Assembly (NCBI RefSeq): GCF_019042735.1
Contig: NZ_JAHQCR010000075.1
Coordinates: forward strand, 1-64,000
From: Evansella alkalicola
GTDB taxonomy: Bacteria > Bacillota > Bacilli > Bacillales > Salisediminibacteriaceae
Direction: 5' to 3'
DNA: 64,000 nucleotides
The notes beneath the pieces were generated by a model. That model made no database searches, was not told the DNA's origin, and saw only the letters and a list, made by a program, of their open reading frames with translations. Positions 16,675 to 25,418 of this stretch are shown here, piece after piece; the first letter of the stretch is position 1; every line of letters begins with the position of its first letter. The position numbers and the translations under genes are program-made.

Positions 16675-16719
16675 ATGAAAGGTATAACATTTGAAATTCC
16701 AAATGGTTATGGAAAATAA
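16675..16719 (+). CDS. Possible 14-codon leader or remnant ORF
   Basis: An ATG 10 nt after GGGGGAG opens a 14-codon frame (MKGITFEIPNGYGK). It could be a remnant of a longer gene or chance. The surrounding 1.3 kb gap (16.5-17.9 kb) otherwise holds array B, a frameshifted membrane gene and a hairpin. Confidence 0.2.
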   Translation: MKGITFEIPNGYGK

Positions 16720-16769
16720 CTATTAGACATTTTCCTTTTTTGTGGTGATGAGCATGCTATATCTTTCTA

Positions 16770-17300
16770 CTTTAAATGTAGTTAATTTTCCCTTTGCAAA
16801 AGTAGTAAGATGCCTTCGGTAAAAAAAACGAATTTAATTTCCCTTTGCGGAGGGTGAGAGATGGTTACGGTAAAATAAACCGAATTTAATTTCCCTTTGC
16901 GGAGGGTGAGAGATGGTTACGGTAAAATAAACTGAGTTTAATTTCCCTTTGCAGAGGGTGAGAAATGGTTACGGTAAAATAAACTGAATTTATTTTCCCT
17001 TTGCGGAGGGTGAGAGATGGTTACGGTAAAATAAATCGAGTTTAATTTCCCTTTGCAGAGGGTGAGAGATGGTTTCGGTAAAATAAATCGAATTTAATTT
17101 CCCTTTGCGAAGTGTTGGAGGTGCGTTCGGTAAAATAAATCGAGTTTAATTTCCCTTTGCGGAGGGTGAGAGACGGTTACGGTAAAATAAACTGAATTTA
17201 TTTTCCCTTTTCAAAGGACGAGAGGTGTGTTCGGTAAAATAAACCGGATTTATTTTCCCTTTACTTAGAGAACGAGAAGATTTCAGTCAAATAAACCAAA
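16770..17300. repeat. Tandem array B: about 9-10 units of 52 bp
   Basis: The unit anchor TAAAAT recurs at 16871, 16923 and onward to 17235 in exact 52-bp steps; the first full unit (16820) is 1 bp short in an A-run. Consensus halves are ACGGTAAAATAAACCGAA, TTTAATTTCCCTTTGCGG and AGGGTGAGAGATGGTT. The first two carry an imperfect dyad and align with array A (CGG, TAAACCGA, TTTA, CCTTT). The third is unrelated to array A. Edge units are the most divergent. No coding capacity. Confidence 0.92.
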
Positions 17301-17442
17301 ACAACTCCCTGGCACCATTGTAGAAACACGCGCTGTATAGAGGATAGGCACTTTTATCGTAATACTTATGAAACTTTAGATCGGCATGAATCGTAAAACA
17401 AATGAAAGAGTACATTACATTTTTACTAGAAGGGACGGTTAT

Positions 17443-17669
17443 ATGCCTATTCAAGCAATAATTGTCATTTTAATTGGGGTAGCTTTTATTTTTTTGGCTA
17501 CTTAATTTTTACCGGGAAAGCACCAACTTTACTAGATTATTTCTTAAAACAAGGTGTTACATATAATGATAATATATCTTTAAAGTCTTTTGGTACGATC
17601 ATAGTCATCATAGGTATTATTGTGATCCTACTACCATTTATACTCGGTATTGGAAATATGAACCTATAA
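17443..17669 (+). pseudogene. Small membrane protein gene broken by a 1-bp frameshift (DUF3784-like)
   Basis: AGAAGGGA precedes ATG (17443), and the frame reads MPIQAIIVILIGVAFIF before stopping after a T-run at about 17488-17495. Adding one T restores a continuous frame (GYLIFTGKAPTLLDYFLKQG and on to IVIIGIIVILLPFILGIGNM) ending at 17669. The restored product would have two transmembrane segments around a polar loop, like DUF3784 proteins. The lesion in a homopolymer could be mutation, phase variation or a sequencing error. Confidence 0.6.
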
Positions 17670-17742
17670 ACAAGAGTGAAGCTGATGGGAAAGGGCGTTC
17701 ATGGACTGTTTTTGATGAACATGCAAATGTGACATTGAAAGG

Positions 17743-17764
17743 GGCGAAGAGCATATTCTTCGCC
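17743..17764 (+). terminator. Short hairpin before the MerR promoter
   Basis: GGCGAAGA (17743-17750) pairs perfectly with TCTTCGCC (17757-17764) around a 6-nt loop. The downstream tract is only moderately T-rich, so efficiency is doubtful. Confidence 0.45.
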
Positions 17765-17815
17765 TAATTCGTTATTACTCTTACTCCAACCAAAAATTCT
17801 ACTTTAAAATTCTTC

Positions 17816-17846
17816 TTGCCTGTTCCGTTACGTAACAGACTACAAT
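17816..17846 (+). promoter_or_regulatory. MerR-type promoter with 19-bp spacer
   Basis: TTGCCT (17816-17821) and TACAAT (17841-17846) are separated by 19 bp, the over-long spacing that MerR activators correct. The spacer holds GTTACGTAAC, a perfect palindrome, inside CTGTTCCGTTACGTAACAG. It lies just upstream of the MerR-ABC operon, so autogenous control is likely. Confidence 0.75.
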
Positions 17847-17886
17847 ACAATTATGCGAATGTTAAAGGATGTGGAGGGGAGCTTTA

Positions 17887-18651
17887 TTGGGCGAAACAAT
17901 TGGTGTGTTTGCAAAAAGAATGAATGTGACTGTTCGTACGTTGCGCTACTATGAAGAAATTGGTTTATTAATGCCTGTAGAGACGAATGAGCAAGGTCAC
18001 AAACTTTATGGATCTAAGGAAGAAAGTGTTTTACAACGAATACAAGCTTGGAAATTTCTCGGCGTTCCACTAGAAGATATTAAGAGACTACTAGATGAAT
18101 CGGCAAATGATTTATCTACGACACTTTCATTGCAGAAAAAACTATTGTTGGAGCAAAAACAGCTCATTGAAGGGATGATTGATGCCGTTGAAGATGCAGA
18201 AGTCATTTTGAAGTTGAGTGAAGGCAAGGCAAAAGAGTACATGGAGGTCCTTTACATGGTGCTTAACACGTACCGATTAGAAAAGGAACAGAGAAAATTC
18301 CTCCTACACCATTTTTCAGAAGAGTGGGTTAATCAGCTGTACCAGCCTGAAGGGATAGATCGTAATGAATTGATAAAGCTTAATACGAGTTATTTATTTC
18401 AGTTACTAGAATTTATGAAAAATAAAGTGGATCCAACGAGCCAGCAGGTACAAAATGTCATTGAAGAGATGTTACAGAAGGTTAATAGTTTGATTGATCC
18501 TGTAGTAGTAGGAGAGATTGCGAAACAAATTGAACTCTTTGAAGCGAATGAACACTTATTTTACACAGTCATGCCAGAACCGTTTAAATTATTTACAGAA
18601 AAAGCTGTAGAATATTATTATGCAAATTCAGAGGACGAGAGGGGCGGTTGA
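17887..18651 (+). CDS. MerR-family transcriptional regulator
   Basis: A 254-residue protein. The start is the TTG at 17887, 6 nt after AGGGGA; the frame also has an ATG at 17869 that abuts its ribosome site. The N-terminal winged helix is typical: IGVFAKRMNVTVRTLRYYEEIGLL, then the wing with EQGHKLYG. A coiled coil follows (about 75-115). The long C-terminal region (about 120-254) is helical and resembles TipA/BmrR-type effector domains only loosely. It overlaps or abuts an ABC exporter operon, which it probably induces in response to a toxic compound or antibiotic. Confidence 0.85.
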   Translation: MGETIGVFAKRMNVTVRTLRYYEEIGLLMPVETNEQGHKLYGSKEESVLQRIQAWKFLGVPLEDIKRLLDESANDLSTTLSLQKKLLLEQKQLIEGMIDAVEDAEVILKLSEGKAKEYMEVLYMVLNTYRLEKEQRKFLLHHFSEEWVNQLYQPEGIDRNELIKLNTSYLFQLLEFMKNKVDPTSQQVQNVIEEMLQKVNSLIDPVVVGEIAKQIELFEANEHLFYTVMPEPFKLFTEKAVEYYYANSEDERGG

Positions 18652-18652
18652 T

Positions 18653-19585
18653 TTGGAAAAAATACTAGCTGTTAATAGTATAGGAAAGTTTTTTAAAGAC
18701 AAGAAGGTGCTAGATCAAATATCCTTTGATGTTCACAAAGGGGAAATCATGGCGATTCTAGGCCCAAACGGTGCTGGGAAATCGACAACCATACGTAATA
18801 TTATGGGGATTATGTATCCTGATGAGGGGAGTATTTCCTTTCATGGCAGGAAGGAAGTGCCACGAAATAAAATAGGCTATCTCCCAGAGGAGCGGGGGTT
18901 ATATAAGAATGTTAAAGTAATGGATATTCTGCTTTACTTGGCGGATCTAAAGGACTATCCCCTTAAAAAAGCAAAGGAGCGTGCCCTTGATTATTTGGAG
19001 AAGTTCGACTTGAAAGGAAAAGAAAATGTGTCGGTGGAAGAGTTGTCCAAGGGGATGGGGCAGAAAGTTCAATTCATTGCCTCTATCCTCCACGAGCCAG
19101 AGATGCTTATTCTAGACGAGCCCTTTTCTGGTCTTGATCCAGTGAGTCAGGAGTTGTTTAAGGAGGAGATTAGAAATTTAGCGAACCAAGGGACAGCCAT
19201 TCTCCTATCCTCGCACCAAATGAACCTCGTGGAAGAAATGGCTGACAGACTATTTATGATTCATAAGGGGAAAAAAGTCATTTATGGAACGATGGACGAG
19301 GTGAAAGAGCAGTACGCGAATTTTAAATGCACAATAAAGGGTGTAAATGATCGTTCCTTACTAGATGACCTCCCTAACGTCCAACGGGTGGAGCAGAATG
19401 AGGGAGGAACCACTTCTGTTCTCTATTTGGACAATGAAGTTCATCCTTCTGCTTGGTTGAAGAATCTACCAGAAGGTGTAAACATTCAAGAACTAATTTT
19501 TGATAGGATCACCTTGCATGAGATCTTTATCCAAATTGCAACAGGAAAAAATTTAGCTGTGGAAGCAGGTGATCTAGATGCGTAA
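18653..19585 (+). CDS. ABC transporter ATP-binding protein (NatA/YhaQ-like)
   Basis: A 310-residue ATPase. The TTG at 18653, 1 nt after the MerR stop, follows GAGGGGCGG. Walker A GPNGAGKST, signature LSKGMGQKVQ, Walker B MLILDEPFSGLDP and the H-loop SSHQMN are all intact. The C-terminal 80 residues are the DUF4162-type extension of NatA-like exporters. It overlaps the permease gene by 8 nt. The pair with a two-ended permease fits the YhaQ-YhaP/NatA-NatB class of drug or Na+ exporters; the substrate is not deducible. Confidence 0.88.
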   Translation: MEKILAVNSIGKFFKDKKVLDQISFDVHKGEIMAILGPNGAGKSTTIRNIMGIMYPDEGSISFHGRKEVPRNKIGYLPEERGLYKNVKVMDILLYLADLKDYPLKKAKERALDYLEKFDLKGKENVSVEELSKGMGQKVQFIASILHEPEMLILDEPFSGLDPVSQELFKEEIRNLANQGTAILLSSHQMNLVEEMADRLFMIHKGKKVIYGTMDEVKEQYANFKCTIKGVNDRSLLDDLPNVQRVEQNEGGTTSVLYLDNEVHPSAWLKNLPEGVNIQELIFDRITLHEIFIQIATGKNLAVEAGDLDA

Positions 19586-20834
19586 TACATGGAAGGTAGC
19601 TAGGTGGGAAATCAAGCGGAACATGAAAAACAAAACATTTTTGATTGGTATGTTATCAACACCAGTTATTTTTATAGGGTTCATGTTGCTAGGAAGTTTA
19701 TTCGGCGGATCTGACTCGGAAAATATTGATCCGACACAGGTTTTCGTTAACGATGAAGTTGGGGTTATTGCAGATATCGAACGTATAGTGGAAGAATCGG
19801 CTCTCGACTGGGATATCTATTCGACTGATTTGTCGAGGGAGGAGATGGAGGCAGAACTGGACGATCGGGAAAACACAGCTTTTCTATTGTTAGATCATCT
19901 AGCGGTACAAGAAGGGACTGTTTCTGTTTATTTGAGTGAGGGTGTGGGCCCATTTTTTCAAAGTGAGCTTCGCGTCATTTCCCCAGTCATTCAAGCGTTG
20001 CAACTTGAAGAGCTTGGATTGTCTGAAGATGAAATGGCCGTTGTAGCCCGTGGTATAACGTTTGTTGATGTCACACCAAGGGGTTCAGATATTGGTGAAG
20101 GTGCCGCAGGTGATGGGGAAGGCGCAGGTGCTGGGGAGTCCGATTTCATGGAACGATTAGTACCTGGTGCATTTGCTGGCTTCATCATGGTGTCCATTGT
20201 TTTTACTGGAATGGCGATTTTTCAGAGTGCTTCACAAGAAAAGAAAGATAAGCTGGCGGAGATCATCTTGTCTTCATTAACCCCTTCGGAATTGATGCAA
20301 GGAAAAATTATTGGATATTTCGCACTTGGGATTATTCAGTCGCTTGTTTCCATTGTGTTCATTGTACCGTTTTTAATATGGCGTTACGACTTTCCGATTT
20401 TAGAATATTTATTCGTGCCTGAATTGGCGGTACTTCTTTTAATAGCTGTCTTAGGATTTTTGTTATTCGCAGCTATTTTCGTTGGCATCGGTGCCACGAT
20501 GGAGGACATCACTACAGCAGGGAACTTCCAAGGGATTGTCATGATGTTACCATTTTCACCAGCGATTTTCATTGGACCAGTTCTTAGTGATCCAAATGGT
20601 CTCATGGCGCAAATTGGGACGTATATTCCTTTCACAAGCCCAGGCGTGATGATCCTCAGGTTAACCATGCTAGAAGAATGGCCTTGGATCGAAGTGATTA
20701 TCGGCACGGCTATATTAGCTGTGAGTGTCTGGTTATTTATGAAACTTGCAGGAAAGATCTTTCACGTCGGTATACTCATGTACGGCAAAAATGCAACGCC
20801 AGGTGAAATCTGGAAATGGCTTCGCGGGTCGTGA
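19578..20834 (+). CDS. ABC-2 type permease (NatB/YhaP-like)
   Basis: A 418-residue membrane protein. One N-terminal transmembrane helix (about 24-44) is followed by a large extracytoplasmic domain (about 45-200, containing a low-complexity GEGAAGDGEGAGAGE linker). Five or more helices lie between 200 and 400. This is the NatB/YhaP plan (ABC2_membrane_3). It overlaps the ATPase gene and ends at a strong terminator, closing the MerR-ATPase-permease operon. Confidence 0.86.
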   Translation: MRNTWKVARWEIKRNMKNKTFLIGMLSTPVIFIGFMLLGSLFGGSDSENIDPTQVFVNDEVGVIADIERIVEESALDWDIYSTDLSREEMEAELDDRENTAFLLLDHLAVQEGTVSVYLSEGVGPFFQSELRVISPVIQALQLEELGLSEDEMAVVARGITFVDVTPRGSDIGEGAAGDGEGAGAGESDFMERLVPGAFAGFIMVSIVFTGMAIFQSASQEKKDKLAEIILSSLTPSELMQGKIIGYFALGIIQSLVSIVFIVPFLIWRYDFPILEYLFVPELAVLLLIAVLGFLLFAAIFVGIGATMEDITTAGNFQGIVMMLPFSPAIFIGPVLSDPNGLMAQIGTYIPFTSPGVMILRLTMLEEWPWIEVIIGTAILAVSVWLFMKLAGKIFHVGILMYGKNATPGEIWKWLRGS

Positions 20835-20849
20835 TCATCATGGGAGAGA

Positions 20850-20877
20850 AGGACAGGTATTTATGCCTGTCCTTTTT
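20850..20877 (+). terminator. Terminator of the MerR-ABC operon
   Basis: AGGACAGG (20850-20857) pairs perfectly with CCTGTCCT (20866-20873), then TTTTGTG. Confidence 0.8.
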
Positions 20878-20926
20878 GTGTTGTTGCAACATTACGAGGT
20901 AATTTCCCCAATTTTCCCAAAAGGTA

Positions 20927-20977
20927 TTGACAAAAACAACTACACCTATTATGGTTATATACATAACTATATAACCA
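20927..20977 (+). promoter_or_regulatory. Promoter and operator of the GntR-ABC operon
   Basis: TTGACA (20927-20932) with a weak TATGGT 17 bp downstream. Overlapping and following it is an inverted repeat with 10-bp perfect arms, TGGTTATATA (20952-20961) and TATATAACCA (20968-20977), spaced by 6 nt. Its position over the -10 region fits repression by the YtrA-like GntR protein encoded 50 bp downstream. Confidence 0.65.
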
Positions 20978-21029
20978 CTCAACGCGGTAGCAGTTAGGTG
21001 GATTACACTATAGAATAGTGGGCGATAAG

Positions 21030-21407
21030 ATGAGCAAACCATTTGATCAAGACAAACCGATATATATCCAGATTCGAGAAAGAATTGAGGATCAAATTAT
21101 TAACAATCAACTACAGGAAGGGGATCAGGCACCTTCTACTAATCAGTTGGTTAATTTTTATAAGATTAATCATGTTACGGTTTCGAAGGGGATAAACCAG
21201 TTAGTTGATGAAGGGATTCTGTACAAGAAACGAGGGATTGGTATGTTTGTAGCTGAAGGTGCAAGAGCTAAACTGATTCAACAGCGGAAAGAAGCGTTCA
21301 TGGAAGACTATGTCGTTAAACTTGTCCGTGAGGCGGATAAGCTTGAGATTACGGAGGGTGAAATTATCCAGTTCATCAAAAAGGTAAAAGGGAGTGACGC
21401 GGAGTGA
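21030..21407 (+). CDS. GntR-family regulator, YtrA subfamily
   Basis: A 125-residue repressor. The N-terminal GntR winged helix is clear: PIYIQIRERIEDQIINNQLQ, then GDQAPSTNQLVNFYKINHVTVSKGINQLVDEGI and the wing KKRGIGMFVAEGA. A short two-helix C-terminus (about 85-125) is the hallmark of the YtrA subfamily, which controls adjacent ABC genes. The start could be the GTG at 21018 or the ATG at 21030; neither has a strong ribosome site. Its stop overlaps the ATPase start by 4 nt. Confidence 0.86.
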   Translation: MSKPFDQDKPIYIQIRERIEDQIINNQLQEGDQAPSTNQLVNFYKINHVTVSKGINQLVDEGILYKKRGIGMFVAEGARAKLIQQRKEAFMEDYVVKLVREADKLEITEGEIIQFIKKVKGSDAE

Positions 21408-22270
21408 AGATTGCTGTGAACCAACTCAGCTTAAAATATGGGAATGAATTAGCATTAAGTGAGGTGAGTTTTGATATAGATAGTCCGAAGATTTATGGAC
21501 TTTTAGGAAAAAATGGGGCTGGGAAAACATCATTCCTCTCTATTTTAGCTTCCTATCGTGAACCGACATCTGGGTCCGTTACTGTTAATGGAGAAACACC
21601 TTTTGAAAATGCCACGGTGATGCAGCAGGTGGCCTTTTTATACAATAAAGATTACAAAGAGGAAACAGACAATGTTCTCGGGATATTGCAAGATACTGAG
21701 CGATACCGTCCTCATTTTGATAGGGAATACGCCGAATACCTCGTCAATAGGTTTAACCTTGATGTAAAAAAACCAGTTAAACAGTTTTCGAAAGGAATGC
21801 AATCAGCACTTAATGTCATTATTGGATTAGCAAGTAGAGCACCAATTACTATTTTCGATGAAGTATACCTAGGTATGGATGTGCCATCACGTGATATTTT
21901 TTATAAAGAATTATTAGAGGATCAGGAGAAGCATCCAAGGGTTATTATTCTCTCAACACATCTCGTTTCTGAAATGGAGTACTTGTTTGATGAGGTCATC
22001 ATTTTAGATAAGGGGAAAGTTATTATTCATGAGGAATTTGATTCCTTGATTAATAAAGGTGTGAAAATTATTGGAAACGGAGAAGCAGTCGATCGTTTTG
22101 TACAATCAAAGAATCAAATTCATGTGGAGCAATTAGGTCAGACAAAGGCTGTGATGATTTATGGTGAACTTAGTGACCATGATCGAATGGTGGCGAGGGA
22201 GCAGGGGCTGGAATTAGAACCCATCTCACTCCATGAGCTATTTTTACACGTAACGAAGGAAGGTGCTTAA
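21404..22270 (+). CDS. ABC transporter ATP-binding protein (YhcG/YtrB-like)
   Basis: A 288-residue ATPase starting GTG in the 4-nt overlap with the GntR gene. Walker A GLLGKNGAGKTS, signature FSKGMQSAL, Walker B PITIFDEVYLGMD and H-loop LSTHLVSEM are present. This subtype (YtrB/YhcG) partners YtrA-like regulators in cell-envelope stress exporters. The permease follows immediately. Confidence 0.87.
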   Translation: MKIAVNQLSLKYGNELALSEVSFDIDSPKIYGLLGKNGAGKTSFLSILASYREPTSGSVTVNGETPFENATVMQQVAFLYNKDYKEETDNVLGILQDTERYRPHFDREYAEYLVNRFNLDVKKPVKQFSKGMQSALNVIIGLASRAPITIFDEVYLGMDVPSRDIFYKELLEDQEKHPRVIILSTHLVSEMEYLFDEVIILDKGKVIIHEEFDSLINKGVKIIGNGEAVDRFVQSKNQIHVEQLGQTKAVMIYGELSDHDRMVAREQGLELEPISLHELFLHVTKEGA

Positions 22271-22271
22271 T

Positions 22272-23072
22272 ATGAAACAACCTCGGATTTTTCAAAAAGT
22301 AGCATTAGATATGTTCTGGGCTCAGTTTCAATGGGCACTTGGTTTTTTAGGGATCATGTTGGGGATACACATCTTCAGAATCGTTACATCATTCATGAGG
22401 GGAACCGATGTTGATACTTATTTCAATATGGTTTTTGTTGCTGCAAATATTTTCATCTTTATCTTAGGGATCATATGTATGAACTTCCTTAAGCATTATG
22501 TTGGAAATGGTGTCACTAGGAAGGACTACTTTAAAGGTGGGCTAATCGCATCACTTGGTTTATCGATTGTCCTTCCAATCATCACTTTACTTGTATCTGC
22601 AGTAAGTCAGTTAGTGATTGGTCAGATTGATAGAGTGACGATTAATGAGCCTAATATTAATTCCGTTGTACTAGATATTGAGTTAGATGGAAATATTATT
22701 GGCAATATCATTAGTAGTGTCGTCCAATCTTTCGTTGTTCCTCCGTATGTTGATCCGAATGGTGCTTTGATACTAGCTTTAGGCATCGTCAGTCTTAATG
22801 TTTTTATTTATTATTTAATAGGTTGGATGATTCATGCAGGTTTTTATCGATTAGGTACATTAGGTGGATTAGGCTTCGTTCTTGTTGGAGTAGTGACTTT
22901 AATTTTAAAAGACACGCTTTTACGAATCATACTAGACTTACCAATAGCTGAAATGGTTCAGTTTCTAGATTTTGTCCCACAAAGTGTTGCGGGGATTACC
23001 GTGTTTTTACTAATGATGATGTTGATTGGCATCATTCGTACCTTAACAAAGAGGGCTATGATAAAAATCTAA
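22272..23072 (+). CDS. ABC transporter permease (YhcI-like)
   Basis: A 266-residue membrane protein. The start is the ATG at 22272, one base after the ATPase stop, with GGAAGGTGC upstream. About six hydrophobic segments (near 20-40, 58-78, 95-120, 165-185, 195-220, 235-258). Between segments 3 and 4 is an extracytoplasmic loop of about 45 residues (GQIDRVTINEPNINSVV). It completes a GntR-ATPase-permease exporter; related operons respond to envelope-active antibiotics. Confidence 0.8.
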   Translation: MKQPRIFQKVALDMFWAQFQWALGFLGIMLGIHIFRIVTSFMRGTDVDTYFNMVFVAANIFIFILGIICMNFLKHYVGNGVTRKDYFKGGLIASLGLSIVLPIITLLVSAVSQLVIGQIDRVTINEPNINSVVLDIELDGNIIGNIISSVVQSFVVPPYVDPNGALILALGIVSLNVFIYYLIGWMIHAGFYRLGTLGGLGFVLVGVVTLILKDTLLRIILDLPIAEMVQFLDFVPQSVAGITVFLLMMMLIGIIRTLTKRAMIKI

Positions 23073-23125
23073 ATTGCATTTAAAGTGCGTATGAACCCAA
23101 TTAAGACATTTTTCAATGTATAAAG

Positions 23126-23163
23126 AAGCAGAGGACCTTTGTTACTTGGTTCTTTGCTTTTTT
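23126..23163 (+). terminator. Terminator of the GntR-ABC operon
   Basis: AAGCAGAGGACC (23126-23137) pairs with GGTTCTTTGCTT (23148-23159), allowing G-U pairs, then TTTTTATTT. Confidence 0.65.
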
Positions 23164-23275
23164 ATTTCATAAATAAAATTAAACATGTTTTGAGTTTATT
23201 GACTAATTTTAGAATAAAGGAGAAAGCTATAGATACCCCTAACACAGCTTCAAAACCACATAAAAGGATGATACC

Positions 23276-23791
23276 ATGCATCTTATCACTACAATCATTG
23301 TCATTATTGCTGTTATATTAAAAGGTGATTGGAAAAACTGGGAAAAGTTTCATACTACAATGCTTTACATTGCATTATGCAATTTAGCTTATAACTTTTT
23401 GACGGCTAACTACTTTTTGTGGCGCTTAGATGCTGATTTTTTATCTAATCATTCTCTAACGGAGATGTTGTATACATTTATCGTATTCCCAGCAACAGTG
23501 TTAATGTTTTTAACGCATTATCCAAAGAGTATAAAAAAGCAAGTCCTTCACAATGGAATGTGGATCACGATTTATATTTTATGGGAAGCTTTTTTCCTGT
23601 TAACAGGTAGGATTCAATATCAGTACGGCTGGAACATTTGGTGGTCATTATTTATATTATGCTTAATGTTTCCATTTATAAGGCTTCATCATACGAAACC
23701 ATTGTTAACATATGTTTTATCATTTATATTTACAGTTTTATTTATTTTATTTTTTGATGTTCCTGTACATATTCCAGTTGAATTGCGGTAA
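23276..23791 (+). CDS. CBO0543-like integral membrane protein (paralogue 1)
   Basis: A 171-residue protein with five transmembrane segments. The pattern of charged/aromatic junctions (GDWKNWEKFHTTMLYIALCNLAYNFLTANYFLW, shown in part) is typical of the CBO0543 family, common in spore-forming Firmicutes. AAAAGGATG precedes the ATG. The family has no known function. A second member lies 1.6 kb downstream, past the DUF2161 gene. Confidence 0.65.
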   Translation: MHLITTIIVIIAVILKGDWKNWEKFHTTMLYIALCNLAYNFLTANYFLWRLDADFLSNHSLTEMLYTFIVFPATVLMFLTHYPKSIKKQVLHNGMWITIYILWEAFFLLTGRIQYQYGWNIWWSLFILCLMFPFIRLHHTKPLLTYVLSFIFTVLFILFFDVPVHIPVELR

Positions 23792-23969
23792 AAAATGGTT
23801 AACGGTTTTTGAGGTACATTCCAGTCGAACGAATAGTAATGCATGTTCATGTTTACGATAGGTAACAGAACCTGTTTTTCTGATGACATCTTCTTTTTCA
23901 CATGAGGGTTCATTTGTCATGTAACCCGTATGAATGCGATACTACTCAACACTAAAGGAGAAGGAATGA

Positions 23970-24197
23970 ATGAAAAAACCTGCAGAATTTGCTGATCTAG
24001 GGGAAGTTATCGTCGTTTCAGAGGTTTTTCAATTAAATACATTTCAAACAGTATCCTATTTGGAAAAGGGGATAATGGAGGTATTTAAGGATAGAGAAGC
24101 TTTTTTTGAAAAATACGGGGATAAGGACGATTATGAAGAATTAGAGGATTGGTGTGAGTTGAGTACGGGGAAAATTTTTACAAAGGTTAAGCAATAA
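23970..24197 (+). CDS. 75-residue acidic cytoplasmic protein, unknown
   Basis: An excellent ribosome site (AAAGGAGAAGGA) precedes the ATG. The protein is acidic and aromatic-rich with a single Cys (DWCEL), no hydrophobic segment, and DKDDYEELEDW in the middle. It does not match a family I know. Codon use and ribosome site make it a real gene. A short G/C-rich patch (ggggcagacccc, about 24205) after the stop is not a convincing terminator. Confidence 0.6.
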   Translation: MKKPAEFADLGEVIVVSEVFQLNTFQTVSYLEKGIMEVFKDREAFFEKYGDKDDYEELEDWCELSTGKIFTKVKQ

Positions 24198-24349
24198 GTA
24201 TTACGGGGCAGACCCCAATTCAGTATTGTTTTACTGTTCTAGGGAGGTCCCCATTATAGTTATGTTTATGTTTACATTAATGGGGAAAGGTATCGCATAT
24301 ATACAGGGGGCCATGGAAGTCACTTGGGAAAAAGGGGCTTCGGCAGGCT

Positions 24350-25072
24350 CTATAAACGATAATACTTTACAAGTTCGGGGTACTCCTTTATCTCCTGCTT
24401 ACCTTTTTCACTGAGGGCATAGACGCCTCTTTTGACTCTAACAAACCAACCGTAATAATTTTTGCTAAGGATGGATTGTGTTTTCTTCCCAGTTCCCATT
24501 TGGAGAAGTCCCTTGGGAGATAATTCACCGTGTTTTTCCAAGTAACAAGCTATTTGAATGCAGCTTTCTCGATAGGCGGTCATAATTTGCTTTCTGCTGG
24601 AACCACCGATATTGTAATCGCCACTTCGCCCATCGATTTCCTTTATTATCTTCTGCCTGAGGTATTTGGCTTTCCCCATGCTGATGGATCGATGAAAAGG
24701 GGTAGGTTGAATGATAACTTCCACTCTTTTTCGCTTCTCTGTATAGGAAACGAGGATAAGACCTAATTCTAATCTACGCAGTAAATGGCAAGTATCTCTC
24801 CATTTTTTTGAGCGAGGATTGTGTTTTTTCGGTTTTGGTATTGCGATATATACGTGTTCTGACATTCGTTGCCTTTTTGTTCCTTGAATGAGCAAATCCA
24901 CGCTTAAGTTTAATTTCAATTCTACAATGATTAAGACGTCATCTTTCATGACTGCCATATCACAATCTTTCACTTCTCCGTACACGTCGTACCCTTTACG
25001 CTTAAAGTACTTTTGAATTGGTTCATATAAATCAGATTCTCTTAATTTCCGTTTTTCATTCACTACCAGCAC
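24350..25072 (-). CDS. DUF2161 protein (PD-(D/E)XK nuclease fold)
   Basis: A 240-residue protein. The N-terminal half shows a restriction-endonuclease-like core: ESDLYEPIQKYFKRKGYDVYGEV, D in KDCDMAVMKDD and the VELKL motif (D...ExK at about 38-53). A C-terminal winged helix (about 165-230) contains LEKHGELSPKGLLQMGTGKKTQSIL and YGWFVRVKRGVYALSEKG. This is the DUF2161 layout, annotated in some genomes as phosphodiesterase; nuclease activity is plausible from the fold but unproven. It starts at GTG 25072 or GTG 25063; neither ribosome site is strong. Confidence 0.7.
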   Translation of the reverse strand: MLVVNEKRKLRESDLYEPIQKYFKRKGYDVYGEVKDCDMAVMKDDVLIIVELKLNLSVDLLIQGTKRQRMSEHVYIAIPKPKKHNPRSKKWRDTCHLLRRLELGLILVSYTEKRKRVEVIIQPTPFHRSISMGKAKYLRQKIIKEIDGRSGDYNIGGSSRKQIMTAYRESCIQIACYLEKHGELSPKGLLQMGTGKKTQSILSKNYYGWFVRVKRGVYALSEKGKQEIKEYPELVKYYRL

Positions 25073-25418
25073 CGTCCAGTTAAAAAATACTAGACTTTAT
25101 TTTATCATATAATATAAAAAATTGGGTTTCTGGGATATTCTGCTGTTTTGGGACGGTTTAACCATATCGTGCCTGAAGCTCTAGTTGTTTTTCAAAAAAA
25201 TCGAGTGTTTTTCTTAAAATGAACGTGGTGCTTATAGTTTGGTGACTGGACTGACTTCCGTGCGTTAATGCTTTATTATACTGGGGATCAGGTGCTTTTT
25301 CGAATGGGCATTACGATTTAGTAGTTTTTTTAGGTTGAATTTGATTGCATAATTTTTTCATCAATTAGCAAAATAATAAAAATGTAATGGTTAATCTAAC
25401 AAGATCGGGGTTAGTTTA
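25073..25418. other. Gene-free stretch
   Basis: About 345 bp of A/T-rich sequence between the divergent DUF2161 and CBO0543-like genes. I see no ORF with a ribosome site, no hairpin with a T-run, and no tandem repeat. Promoters for both genes must lie here but none is clear. Confidence 0.4.

Noticed and set aside
19765..20707. Several minus-strand ORFs inside the ABC permease gene
   Set aside because: Overlap a well-supported membrane gene; no ribosome sites.
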